Source: Camellia lanceoleosa
Taxonomy: Eukaryota > Streptophyta > Magnoliopsida > Ericales > Theaceae
Assembly (NCBI GenBank): GCA_025200525.1
Contig: CM045770.1
Location: 119,327,429 to 119,391,428 of the forward strand
Direction: 5' to 3'
DNA length: 64,000 nt
Position numbers and translations under genes: made by a program. Every line of letters starts with the position of its first letter. Position 1 is the stretch's first letter. The notes beneath the pieces are model-generated. The model had not been told where the DNA came from. It worked only from the letters and a program-made list of their open reading frames with translations, and made no database searches. Below are positions 25,917 to 37,312 of the stretch, one piece after another.

Positions 25917-28240
25917 ATGGATTCAATTCGCGAAGGTAACTCGACCCATAGACCTCCGTTACTTGATGGTACAAACTACTATTATTGGAAAGCTCGTATG
26001 AGAGCGTTTTAAAAATCTATCGATGAGAAAGTTTGGCACTGTGTGATCTATGGGTGGAATGAACCTATTGTCCCCATTGATGGTTGATATTCCTAAACCC
26101 CTTGATAAATAGGACGTATTCGACTATCAAAACTCGAGTTGGAACAGTAAGGCTCTTAATTCTCTTTTTTGGTCCTCACACTTGAAGAATTTTGTCGTAT
26201 TTGCACATGTGAAGTAGCAAAAGAGGCTTGGGACATTCTTGAAACGATTCATGAGGGTATTACTTCTGTTAAAAGGTCAAAACTTCAACGTCTCACCTCT
26301 GCCTTTGAAACCCTTTTTATATGTGATGATGAGACGTTCGATGATTTCTATGCTAAACTTAGTGACATCGTAAATTCTTGTTTTACACTCGGTGAAAAAA
26401 TTCATGAAGCTAAGGTTGTTAGAAAAATTTTGAGGTCTTTACCCAAGAGGTTCCAATCAAAAGTGACAGCTATTGAGGAGGCTTAGAATGTTGATACCCT
26501 CAAGCTTGATTAGTTGGTTGGAAACTTGCAGACTTATGAAGCCCATCAGATTTCTAAAAAAAAAACAAAAAGATAGTGTGGCTTTCGCTAGTGCTTATGA
26601 GACTGCAAAAACTCTTGAGATTGAGTTTGATCTAGAGTCCAAGATAACGGCTATGTTTACTAAACAGTTTAAAAAAAAATTAAAGAAAAAGAAGCCTAAT
26701 TTCAGAGACCCTATTTTAAAAGATAAGAGTAATGATAAACCCAAAACTTTTCCACCAAAACTTGCTCCAAAAACTGAAAAGAAGATTGTAAAGGGGCAAT
26801 GGGTCAAGTGTTATAAATGTCAAGGGTTTGAACATATTGCTTTTGAATGTCCATCGAAAAAGAATCGGAAGAAAGTCTATACAGTGACTTAGGACGATGA
26901 AAGCGAGTCAGAGTAAGAACTCGAAGAAATTGAATCCAGTGAAGACGGGGATAGTGCTTTCATGGCATTCTGGTCCACTTTCACTTAACCTCCTTCGAAG
27001 CCAGTGGAATTTGCTCGTGCTCAAAATCTGCACCGTGCTCCTATCTTTGATGGGAGTAATTACTTGTACTGGAAGATCAGAATGAAGGCATTTCTGAGAG
27101 CTTTCGACCCTGAAGGATAGCAAGCCATTGAAGAGGATATTGAAAGTACTGACAATCCGAGCAATCAGAGAGTTCTGATTACTATTTGTGAAGCAATTTC
27201 TAATGAAGAATAGCAACGGATTGCTCACTGCACAAAGGCCAAAGATGCATGGGACATTCTAAGTTAATTTCATGAAAGAGGAGAGTTATCTTCACCACCA
27301 TCTATCACCTTTCTTGTCTTAGTTGCTCGACTGGATGAGGTCTAGGAGAAAGAGGAGCGAAAAGAAGATGATGAAACATCAGAGGACAATGATGAGATTG
27401 ATGGTGATGATCTACAACAAGCTTACGAAAAGCTTTACGATGAATCTCTGAATTTGTCCAAGATCAATGACAAACTTGCTCTCAAGCTTAAAGCATGTAA
27501 AAGCGAGAATGTCAAGCTAAAAGGAGAAATTGCAACTGTAAAGCAGAATGTCATCAAGATCTCTAATGACAGGCAAGACCTATATGGAAAACTTCTATCT
27601 TGTGAGACCGAAAGGAATGAACTTTTGAAAATATATGCTGCATATGAAGAGAAGATTGAAAGCCTTGAGATATCACAAGCTACATTGAAAGAGATGGTTT
27701 GTCATAAAGATAAAGAACTCAGAATTGCTAGAGCCACAATTGCCATGTGGAACAAAGGTTCCAAGTCATTAGAAGACATCCTCGGGTCTCAACAAATGGG
27801 TTGTGACAAAACTAGGCTAGGCTATGGTAATGCGACAGCTCACAAGGGACAGGCCTCCACATCTCATGACTTGAAGACTCAAGAAAAGGGAAAGCTAAAG
27901 GTGCACCAGGGTGATCCCTCTCTTCATTTGTCTAACGGGGGTAAGATCTACAAAAGGGAGGTAAAACTTGTTTTTGTTTGTCATCATTGTGGTAGGTATG
28001 GCCACATTCGTCCTTATTGCTTTGAATTGTTTGGTGAGGTGTCTCAAAAGGATAAAAATTCTAATACTTTTTGGGTTAGGAGACAACCTTACATGTCTAG
28101 GCAGAACACCAAGATACATGAGGGTGTTCACAACGCTGAGACATTTACAAAGACTGTCAGACCTAATTTTGTTAAGACCAAAAAGATATGGGTGAAAAAA
28201 GATGACTTGACTTGTTTAGTTGTTCACACTACTCTAAAAG
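25917..28240 (+). pseudogene. Sirevirus gag with a duplicated N-terminal module
   Basis: ATG 25917 starts the gag N-terminus (LLDGTNYYYWKARMRAF), followed by a UBN2 domain (AKEAWDILETIHEG, RKILRSLPKRFQSKVTA) and zinc knuckle CYKCQGFEHIAFEC near 26810-26850. A second, different gag N-terminal module then appears at about 27000-27290 (IFDGSNYLYWKIRMKAFLRA, later KAKDAWDILS). It is followed by an acidic stretch, a Lys/Glu-rich predicted coiled coil (about 27450-27750) and a second knuckle CHHCGRYGHIRPYC (about 27980). Stops occur at several places (for example after KARMRAF and after AIEEA), so gag is not translatable as one protein. Related Sireviruses have one UBN2 module followed by the coiled coil; the second module looks like an addition. 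Confidence 0.85.
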
Positions 28241-31200
28241 CACGTGACTCACACATGTGGTATCTTGATAGTGGATGCTCTCGTCACATGTCAAGTGACA
28301 AATCCTACTTCAATATGAAGGGGAAATTGTTACTTTTGAAGATGGTGGCACTTCTAGAGTCATTGGTAAGGGCTTTATAAGTGTGGCTGGTCTTCCCAAG
28401 CTTGATAATGCATTACTTATTGATGGCCTTAAAACAAATCTTTTGAGCATTAGTCAAATGTGTGATTCCCATCATGAAGTATTGTTTTCAAACAATAATG
28501 TGAAATTTTAGATAAAAAGAAAAATACTGTCATGCGTGGGGTTCGCACATCTGATAAATGCTACGGGATTGTTACCACTAATGATTTCACTTGCCACTCA
28601 GCCATCATAAGTAACATTGATCTATGGCATCAATGATTAGGTCATATGAATTTCAAAGACCTAACTAAGATACCTAACAAAGAGCTTGTGAAAGGCATAC
28701 CTAAACTGGATAAGAATCTGAACTATGTGTGTGGACCATGTCAACTTGGAAAGCAAACCCGTGCCCCTTATAAAAAGGTGAACAACTTTACAACCAAACG
28801 TCCTCTTGAATTGGTTCATATAGACCTAATGGGACCTACTCGCACTGAAAGCACTGGAGGTAAAATATACATTTTTTTAACTGTTGATGATTTTACTTGT
28901 TTTTCATGGGTAAATTTTTTTAGAGAAAAATTTGATACGTTTGATGCTTTCCAGGCCTTAGTTCTTAAAATCCAAAATGAACAGGGTGTTTCTATTGGGC
29001 GTATCATAAGAATCCGAACTGATCATGGCCGTCAGTTTGAAAATAGTTTGTTTTCGGATTTTTGTGATATGCATGGAATCAAACATGAATTTTCTACACC
29101 TATTACTCCATAACAAAATGGAGTTGTTGAGAGGAAGAACATGGTTGTTCAAGAGATGGCTAGGGTCATGCTTCTAAGTAAGAAAATTCCTCCAAAGTTT
29201 TGAGCTGAAGCCCTAAATACTGCTGTTTATGTCATAAATTGTCACGACCCAAACCCGCCCCTATGGGTTTAGCATCGCAACCGGCCAGTAATCCGTGATT
29301 ACCGAAGGCCTGCTTAACAGTAATGACAGTAATACAGAGTAAAGGGGCTGGCGGAAGCCAAAACAGTAAATAAAAGATGTCCAATGAGCTGTGACAGTCT
29401 GAATGCAAAAAGACTTTTTATAAACATGTCACATTGATAACCAAAACATATGTACATGCAACGTATACACAAACATCCATGTCAGGGACCAAATCCCTAA
29501 CTACAACGGTACAATCAAGACTTATTCATCTTTTACAAAACAGAGACAAAAAGGGTGGAGCAGAAACACCCCAAAACAGTCGTGGCTTGACGAACTCGGA
29601 ACTTCGAGGTGAGGCACGGTGGTTGGCTTAACAAAACGGGAGCTTAACTTGACGCTCCTAGCATCGATCCGGTGCCTGGACACCTACATATAAATATAAA
29701 CAGTGAGCTAAAGCCCAGTGAATAACAAATGCGTAAAGGGGTTAAGAATGAATGTCCTTTCAGTAATTAAAACAGTCAATTGCATCAGTAAATCAGTCAT
29801 TTAGAACCATAGTAGTCATATGTGGTACATCCCATAGCAAAACAATACAGTAGGTCTTAACAGACCGAACAGTCAGTTGATGGCCATCATAACAGTAACA
29901 GTAGTAGTTCCAAACATTGGAATCGACAGAGATCTCTGTAACAGTAGCAGTAACAGTACAGTAACAGTAAGTTGCTAAGGATGCCACAAATACAGTTTAC
30001 AAATAAGACAAACATTCATTCATTAAACAATAACGTTTTAGTAAGCAGTACAGTTGATCGTTCAGAAAATAATCATAATTGAACTATATCTTTACAACAT
30101 TGTTACTCACAGAGCACTGGGCTATAGACAAGCTAACGAGCGTCCTCGGATGCCAGCCCTACAGTTGCAGAACGAACACACACTCGGGATTAATAACTTA
30201 GCCCCTAACTATACTGGTGTGGTTCTATAACATTATCCTCATTAAGATGCCTTAAACTTGGCCTAGGAATGCCTAGGATGGAATAAGAATGCAAAAATGC
30301 ACTTTAAAACACTTTTCAAATTTTTACTGAAACAGAGGTCTCGCTCGAGCATGGTTTTCTACGCTCAAGTGAGCTTTCCAAACAGAGGGGTCGCTTGAGC
30401 GTGGACTTCCTCGCTCGAGCGGTCTGTAAGAATGCAAAAAGTGCTGGATGTTGAAAATCTTCGTTTGACGCTCGCTCGATGCTCGCTCGAGCGTGAGACA
30501 TAGCTTTTCGCTCGAGCGTAGGTCTCATCACTTGAGCATGCGTCTGCGTGCACCAAAAACCTGAGAGCTTGCAATCTACTCTCGAGCCAGCATTCCTTCG
30601 CTCGAGAGGAGCTCTGAACAAAAGATGGTCGCTCGAGTGTGGAATCCTTCGCTTGAGCGTGGAAGCCAAAATTTGAAATTTCTAGATTTGCCTCTCAAGC
30701 TCAAACCAAGCATTCAACACCCCAAAACTCAACCTTTTGGGCCCATTTTCTGGAAAACACTTGAAAACTCATACTATAACATGTTTTGAAGATCAATTTT
30801 GTGAAATCAAGCCCAAAGGTGAGACAATTGAACACAATTTTGAAGAAACTTTCATGAACTAAACAAGAACATCACATGCATGTGTTTTTATGAATTCCAA
30901 TGCTCTAAAACAAGATCAAATGTAAGATTAAGCTCAAAACCAAAGTGAATTCATGGGCTACAACCAAAATGTGAACATGCATGTTGAAATTCTCATGAAA
31001 ACAACCTCAAATTCAAGTATATGTACATGCATACATGAATTAGCTACTCAAATCAACTCTTTAAGTCAATTCTTGACTCTAATCACCAAATTTCCATGAA
31101 CCATGCAAGAAACAACTTAAATTCACAATTAAGAGGATGAATTCTCTACCTTATCTCTTGAATTCTAGGTGTAGGAGCCTAATGCACAAATTTCCTTCAA

Positions 31201-33791
31201 TTCTCTTAAGTTCCAAGCCAAACTTGTTGAACCAACTCTTTTCTTCCAACTCTCTCTCTCTCTCTCTCGGTTTAATCTAGGAAAGTGGCTGAAGAAATGT
31301 TATGAAATGCAACAATTAAGTCCAAACAAAGTTGTAGAAAATGGCCACTCAATAGCAATTTGGTAGAAAAGCCAAACTAATGTAATATAACATTATTTAA
31401 TCTAATTTAATCATTCCAAATCAAATTTCAATTAAATCTACCATAAAATCACATAAATTCTAATTAACATATAACACTAATCAATTTCTGATTCGGCCGC
31501 CGATAAGTTCTTCAATTTATAGTTTGAAATAAACACATGAACAGATTCATTCAGAATCAAACAGATAAAAATGCATTTACAACAATACACTCCTACAATC
31601 AATTCAGGATTTCATTTTAATCAGTTACTTATCATGCTCAATCACAGTTTAGCACTAATCAGAGGTGAGGGTTGTTACATAAATTGTGTGTATTTAAGGT
31701 CCGGCACTTTACAAACTCCATCTAAATTGTGGAAGAGATTGAAACCTAATGTAAAATACTTTAAAAGTTTTGGGAGTAAGTGATATATTTTCAAAGATAG
31801 AGAGCCTTTGGGAAAATTTGACTCCCGAACTGATGAAGATATTTTTTTAGGGTATTCAACCACTAGTAAATCTTTTCGTGTCTATAACTTGCGAAATTTA
31901 TCTTTAATGGAATCAATCATTGTGGTCATAGATGACACAGGTTCTTCTACTTCAACGACAAATGAGGAAGAAAATGGTGAATCTCCAATCCTGGGTACTG
32001 AACCAGAAATTCAAAGAGAAGCTGAGGTCTAAGCATAAGAAGTTGAGACAGCACCAACTTCTCAGGTAAGTCAGAGTCCAAAGAGTGCACAGAGAGACAC
32101 TACTTCTGATGCTTCTGTTACCACAAGTCCAGAGTTCAAACCATCAGTAAGGGTGAAACTGAATCATCCAGCTCAACAGGTGATTGGAAGTGTCTCGAAT
32201 CGAATGAAAACCCAAAGACAAATTCGGGATGAGGTATCTCATATGTGTTATGTTTCATTAATTGAACCTAAGAATATAAAAAAGGCCTTATTAGATGATA
32301 GTTGGGTCAATGCTATACATGAAGAATTAGGTCAATTCGAACATAACAATATTTAGACTCTTGTTCCCAGACCTAGAGACATGAATGTGATAGGTACCAA
32401 GTGGATCTTTAAGAATAAATCTGATGAGAATGGTACTGTGGTTAGAAATAAAGCTAGGTTGGTTGTGCAAGGCTACACACAAGTAGAGGGTGTTGACTAT
32501 GATGAAACGTTTGCCCTAGTTGCACATCTTGAATCTATTCGTATTTTACTTGGTGTTGCATGCTTTCTTGGCTTCAAACTATTTTCAAATGGATGTGAAA
32601 AGCACCTTTCTGAATGGGTACTTGAAAGAAGAGGCTTATGTTGAGCAACCAAAAGGGTTTGAGGACCCTAAATGTCCAAACCATGTCTACAAGTTAGATA
32701 AAGCTTTGTATGGGTTGAAACAAGCCCCTAGGGCTTGTTATGATAGACTTACTACCTTCTTACTTGATAATGATTTTCAAAGGGGTAGTGTGGACAAGAC
32801 TTTATTTGTGAAAGATACTAAGTCTCATATTCTTGTTGCACAGATTTATGTTGATGATATTGTATTTGGATCCACTACTGATCATCTTGTTAAATATTTT
32901 TTGAATTGCATGACACATGAGTTTAAGATGAACATGATGAGAGAGTTGTTTTATTTCTTAGGTCTTCAAATTAAACAGTCTTCTTTGGGTATGTTTGTTT
33001 CTCAGACTAAGTATGCCAAAAACCTTGTCTCTAAGTTTGGTCTTGAGTCGGCCAAACATGCTCGCACTCCTATGAGCACCAGTTTTCACCTTTCCAAAGA
33101 TTCCTTTAGTATTGATGTTGATCTTATCCTGTGTAGGAGTATGATAGGGAGTCTCTTGTACCTCACTCCCAGTCGTCTTGACATAACATTTAGTGTAGGT
33201 ATTTGTGCCCATTACCAAGCCTGCCCTAAAGGGTCTCATCTGATTGCTGTCAAACGCATCATTAAGTATGTGAATGGGACATTGGGTTATGGGATTTGGT
33301 TCTCAATCGATATTATAGCCGAAATCACTGGTTTTTCTAATGCCGACTGGACAGGGTGTGCTGATAATCGTAAGAGCACATCTGAAGGGTGTTTTTACCT
33401 TGGGAATAATTTGGTTGCCTGGCATAGCAAAAAGCAAAATTCCATTTCTTTTTCGATTGCTGAGGCTGAGTACATTGCTGCAAGGAGTTGTTATGCACAA
33501 ATGCTATGGATGAAACAAATGCTTCACGATTATGGAATAGACCAGAACACTCTCACTCTTTTCTATGATAACACAAGTGCTATTAACATTTCTAAAAATC
33601 CTGTTCAACACTTTCGTACCAAACACATTGACATTCATCATCATTTTATCTGAGAGTTAGTGGAAGAAGGCCTTTTTGTTCTTGAACATGTACCTACTGA
33701 GCATCAAAAAGCTAATATTTTTACAAAACCCTTTGATCTTCTTAGGCTTGAGTTCCTTAGAAAGACCTTGGGTGTAGTGCTCAGTTACTAG
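28241..33791 (+). pseudogene. Sirevirus pol: protease, integrase, reverse transcriptase, RNase H (interrupted)
   Basis: Protease has an intact active-site motif (MWYLDSGCSRHM, about 28255). The integrase zinc-binding region (LWHQ, then CGPCQLGKQTR) and core blocks HIDLMGP, RTDHGRQFEN and VVERKN run to 29239, where a 2.44-kb insertion begins. Sequence resumes at 31680. Reverse transcriptase follows (GTKWIFKNKSDENG; MDVKSTFLNGYL; YVDDIVFG, so the Asp pair is intact), with a frameshift near 32580-32590. RNase H contains ADWTGCADNRKSTSEG and AEAEYIAA. One TGA (33651-33653) precedes the last 46 codons, which end at TAG 33789-33791. There are also nonsense codons in integrase (ITP then TAA, about 29113). 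The element cannot make an active polyprotein. Confidence 0.9.
29240..31679. mobile_element. LTR-like insertion (probable solo LTR) in the Sirevirus integrase
   Basis: The 2440-bp insert begins TGTCACGACCC and ends GGGTTGTTACA, a TG...CA terminal inverted repeat with 9 of 11 matches. It is flanked by TAAAT on both sides (29235-29239 and 31680-31684), a perfect 5-bp duplication. No gag, pol, primer site or second LTR is inside. The best explanation is a solo LTR, possibly from a Ty3/gypsy chromovirus, whose LTRs often have such ends and lengths. It holds a CTCGAG-type array (30344-30664), a CAGTAACAGTA-type repeat (29880-29970) and a (CT)n tract (about 31250-31268). Orientation cannot be fixed. 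Confidence 0.75.
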
Positions 33792-34780
33792 AATGTTACC
33801 TGTGACTATAAGGGGTGTGAGTGATTGCTTTTATGTGTACTCGGATGCTATAATCTCATTCTCATTGATTCCTGTCATCCTTGCATTTAGAAATATATGA
33901 ACACCTCTTATGCTGCTTGCTAGATTTAATTTTTCATTGTTCATAGCTCATTCTGAATGTCCATACTCATTGACTTCATGATCTCATTCTATACACATTC
34001 TTGAGATAAATTATTGTAGGGGTTTCCGCACAAGTGATCAAAGTTCTCTATGGACCACTAACAGTGTATCTTTTACATTATTGGAGGAATTGACCTATAC
34101 TGGTATATCATGGGTGATGTTGAGTCTCTTAACCATCTACTATCGTTTTTCACTTTCACGGTTCCTCCCTCGGTTCATTGAAGTTCGAGCATTAGGAAAA
34201 GGCTACCTCAGAGGCACCAATCAGGCCATCCTTTCTGATTTCATGCTTCTTTAGTTTGGTCTCCATACTCTTGAGTATGCAAGCCACTAGTGAGTGCCCA
34301 CAGAAAACAAAAGTCATATAATAATAATAATAAAAGGGATTCATTGATTGAGAGGGAGCCTCTGCGCTTACTCAACAAATACCCCTTTATTCCTAATGGT
34401 TTGACTTTTCTCTGTGTTGTTTTGCTACTCATGCCGGAGGTCCAGCCATCCGATCATTATGAGGATTAACTCTAGCTTTGCGGCCTCTCAAAGATTGGAC
34501 ACACACACATTCTTTTTTTGAGCTATCATGTTTGCTTTTGAGTTGTGCATTCTCATGTAGCTTATGATCATTGATTAAATTTTGTCTGATTTGCTCATGA
34601 TTTTGTAGTTCATAATTTCAAAATTTACAAGTTTGCAGGCTTCATGGTTTTTGGATTATCTCATCTTAGTGTCACAGTCTTGTGGTTATGCTCACCTCTG
34701 TTTTGTTACAGGTCACACTTCTCTGTACAAGTTGGTTTTATTTGCTCAGAAAAGGTGTTTTGGGTATTGGAGTTCTTTTG
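33792..34780 (+). other. Spacer between pol and the env-like region
   Basis: About 1 kb without coding motifs, as usual between pol and the env-like ORF of Sireviruses. An (ATA)n-like run lies at 34318-34334. Confidence 0.6.
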
Positions 34781-34785
34781 TCCCC

Positions 34786-34966
34786 ACTCGAGTAGAAAAT
34801 CTCACGCTCGAGTGTGGATTTCATCATTCCAGCATTTTTTTTTTTGCAGAGTTGTTCAGTTCTGTGAGGTTGTTTTTGGTGCTCGTGCGTCCAATTTCTT
34901 GCTCGAGCATAGGCGCACGCTAGAGCGTCAAAACCCACACTTGAGCGGAGTGGTTTGATATAAAAA
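34786..34966 (+). promoter_or_regulatory. Promoter-like block upstream of the env-like ORF
   Basis: Five or more CTCGAG-related motifs (ACTCGAGTAG, GCTCGAGTGTG, GCTCGAGCATAG, CTAGAGCG, CTTGAGCG) occur at 34786-34948, then TATAAAAA at 34959-34966, about 10 bp after the last one. This copies the arrangement of the element's own LTR promoter, although it lies deep in the internal region. Promoter function is inferred. Confidence 0.5.
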
Positions 34967-35120
34967 TCCTTCCCTCGTCTCTTCAGTTCAATTTTTTCCC
35001 TAAATTCGATCTCTCTCTCTCTCCTAGGGCTCTTTGGCGATTCTGTGTTTGTCTCCCTTGGGCTGTTGATTGGTGTGCTTCCTTCAGTACCTTGATACTC
35101 GTACTTCTTGGTCATCTCAG

Positions 35121-35601
35121 GTATGTATTTCTTAGATTTTTTTTATTTCCTTCTCTTTATTTGTTTTTTTGGGGGTCTTTTGTTCCTCTCATGTTCATCA
35201 TCCATACTTGTCGTAGTGTTTGAGACTTGTGTGTCTTGTCTACTTTTGTTTATGGTCTGATTGGTTTGGATATTTTTTGAGTTATGAAATATTGAGTTGT
35301 GTTATGGAATATCACTGCATTTTGTTCAAGTTTTATTTTATTTTATTTTATCTATCTGGTTATTTGGTTATGGTCACTATGTTCTCCTTGGCTAGTCTAA
35401 TCTACATTGTTCTATATTGTGATTGCATTGAGGGTTGGTCATATTGAGTCATACTACTATTGGCTATTTAATGTTGATAGATTTGACTTTGCTATTAATG
35501 CTTTGTTTTTGTGTTTTTGTGTTTTTGTGTTTTTTTTTTTTTAATTCTTGTCTTGAATTGGGGGGATTTGTGTTTGTTCTTTTGGGTAATTTTTGGTTTA
35601 G
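35121..35601 (+). other. Candidate leader intron of the env-like transcript
   Basis: The donor CAG|GTATGT at 35121 and acceptor TTTTTGGTTTAG ending at 35601 leave the env-like ATG (35604) two bases into the next exon. The interior is T-rich. Splicing is predicted only; it would also allow joining to an upstream leader. Confidence 0.4.
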
Positions 35602-35603
35602 TC

Positions 35604-36775
35604 ATGTCAACTTCTAAGCATAAGAAGTCCACTGCCTCTTGCCCCTCTTTTAATACAGACCGGTTTCCTTCGGCTGACAAAGCCAAGTTGTTTAGAGAGT
35701 CCTATCCTTCAAGGATTGTTCATCTTGAACGCAATGTTCTACCGAACACTTTTGAGTCCATCCACATTCCTCCATTGTTTGATCCTTTGGGTGGGGAGTT
35801 GGTTCTTTCTTTATCAGGTCATCAAAATCTTAATTGGGTGAGGGAATTTTACTGTAATATGGAGAGAATTGATGATGTTGGTTCTTCGTTCAAAACATGG
35901 GTTAGGTCTAAGTCAATAACTGTTACTCCTAACCTCATTCATGAGCTTTTAGGGATTAGTAAAGTCTTTCCTATTTTCTATCCTTTCCCTATGAGACCTA
36001 CCTGTGATTTCAACGAGGTGGCCACTACTTTATGTGGTACATCTCGTTTGTGGATCCTGGGCTCTTTGATCAAGCAAAATGATCTCCTTCCTCATGTTCA
36101 CTTACTCAATCTTATTGTGTGTGCCAACATCATTGTGACCACCCACAGCTCCGAGATAAACCAAGAACAAGGTTTTGTCCTTTATTGCATCGCTCACCAC
36201 CGCTCTATTGACATTGCCACCTTGATCATTCAAAAAATGGTTGTTGCTTTTGAACGTAATAACCTTGGTCTTCCTTATGGTTGCCTCATTAATCGACTTC
36301 TCGCCAGGTTTGAGGTTCCCTCTTTTGATGAAGATGACTTTGCTTCTCCGTCTCGGCCTTTCACCAAAAAGACTATCTTGCAGAGTCAGTCTCATGTCAG
36401 GGGGTCCCTACTAGGGTGGGTAGTTCAGGTACAGGTGTAGGGGATACTACTTTGGCTGAGGAGGTAGAGTATGCTGCGACTGCTGCAGGAGAGGCTGTTG
36501 GTGAGGGGAAGCAATTACCTCTAGTTCATACTATCCGAGGCCAGCTTTATATGTTCGAGCAGTCCATGGTCTCTCATTTTGATCGTCTAAAGGGCCGGCT
36601 ATATATCTTTGAGGCTAGGCTTACGGATCTTGAGACTACTGCCAATGCTCGGCTCACCGCATTGGAGGCCTCATCCAAGTGCATTGAGGAGTCCATTGCA
36701 CAATCCTTTGCTTATCTGTCTCAAGTCTTGTCTCTTCTACAGATGCAATCACCTCCACAGCCACCAGCTCAGTGA
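35604..36775 (+). pseudogene. Sirevirus env-like ORF (plant transposon protein domain plus coiled coil), frameshifted
   Basis: ATG 35604 opens a 278-codon frame to 36440. It contains a Ser/Lys-rich start and a globular region (PLFDPLGGELVLSL, FYCNMERIDD, ELLGISKVFPIF) like the 'putative plant transposon protein' domain found 3' of pol in Sireviruses and related copia elements. The end of the frame slips. From about 36390 another frame continues through VGSSGTGVGDTTL to a C-terminal heptad-like region (LYMFEQSM, LYIFEARLTDLETT, LTALEASS) ending at 36775 with a Pro-rich tail. A single indel near 36390-36420 thus separates the two halves. Name and placement are env-like, but the sequence alone gives no evidence of envelope function, and no clear signal peptide or transmembrane segment is seen from ATG 35604. 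Confidence 0.75.
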
Positions 36776-37300
36776 TCCCTGGTTTTATTGGCTAGTATTC
36801 TTTTTGCACAGTGATCTCTCTTGATTATTGTTGCACAGTTTTCTCTCTTGTTTTTTTTCCTTCCTGGACAAAAAAGGGGGAGTGGATGTTAGCGATACTT
36901 GATACTTGATGATGTTAGCGATACTTTGTTAGAGATACTTGATGCATGCATGGTTAGGTTATTATTTTTGGATGGTTATTATTTTGGATATTGGGTTACT
37001 TTTGTTTAGATATATATATATATATGGCTATTTATCCAGTTCCACAATTTTGGTTTGTATTTATCTAATTCCACAATTTTGGTTTGTATGGTTGTTTTCA
37101 CAAGTGGATTGTTCAAGGATTGGGTGTTTCATGGTCGTAGCTTTCAGCTCTTGTGGTTTTTTTTTTTAGTGGTTTTTTTTTAGTGGTTTTTTTTTTATTT
37201 TTTTTATTTTAAAGTTGAGGTTGTTGATTGTGTTAGTTTGTTTGTTTTTAGGTTTGTTTATTAGGAAAATTGTTTAGAACAATTTTGTTCAAGATTTAAC
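36776..37300 (+). other. 3' non-coding region of the Sirevirus
   Basis: T-rich sequence with short direct repeats (GATACTTGATG near 36895-36935; CCACAATTTTGGTTTGTAT twice near 37040-37088) and (TA)n at 37011-37025. No coding motif. Confidence 0.6.
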
Positions 37301-37312
37301 AAAGGGGGAGAT
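37301..37312 (+). promoter_or_regulatory. Polypurine tract
   Basis: AAAGGGGGAGAT lies immediately before the TG of the 3' LTR; this is the plus-strand priming site. Confidence 0.9.

Noticed and set aside
34633..35115. Frames on both strands before the env-like ORF
   Set aside because: They cross the CTCGAG array and TATA region and have no family similarity.
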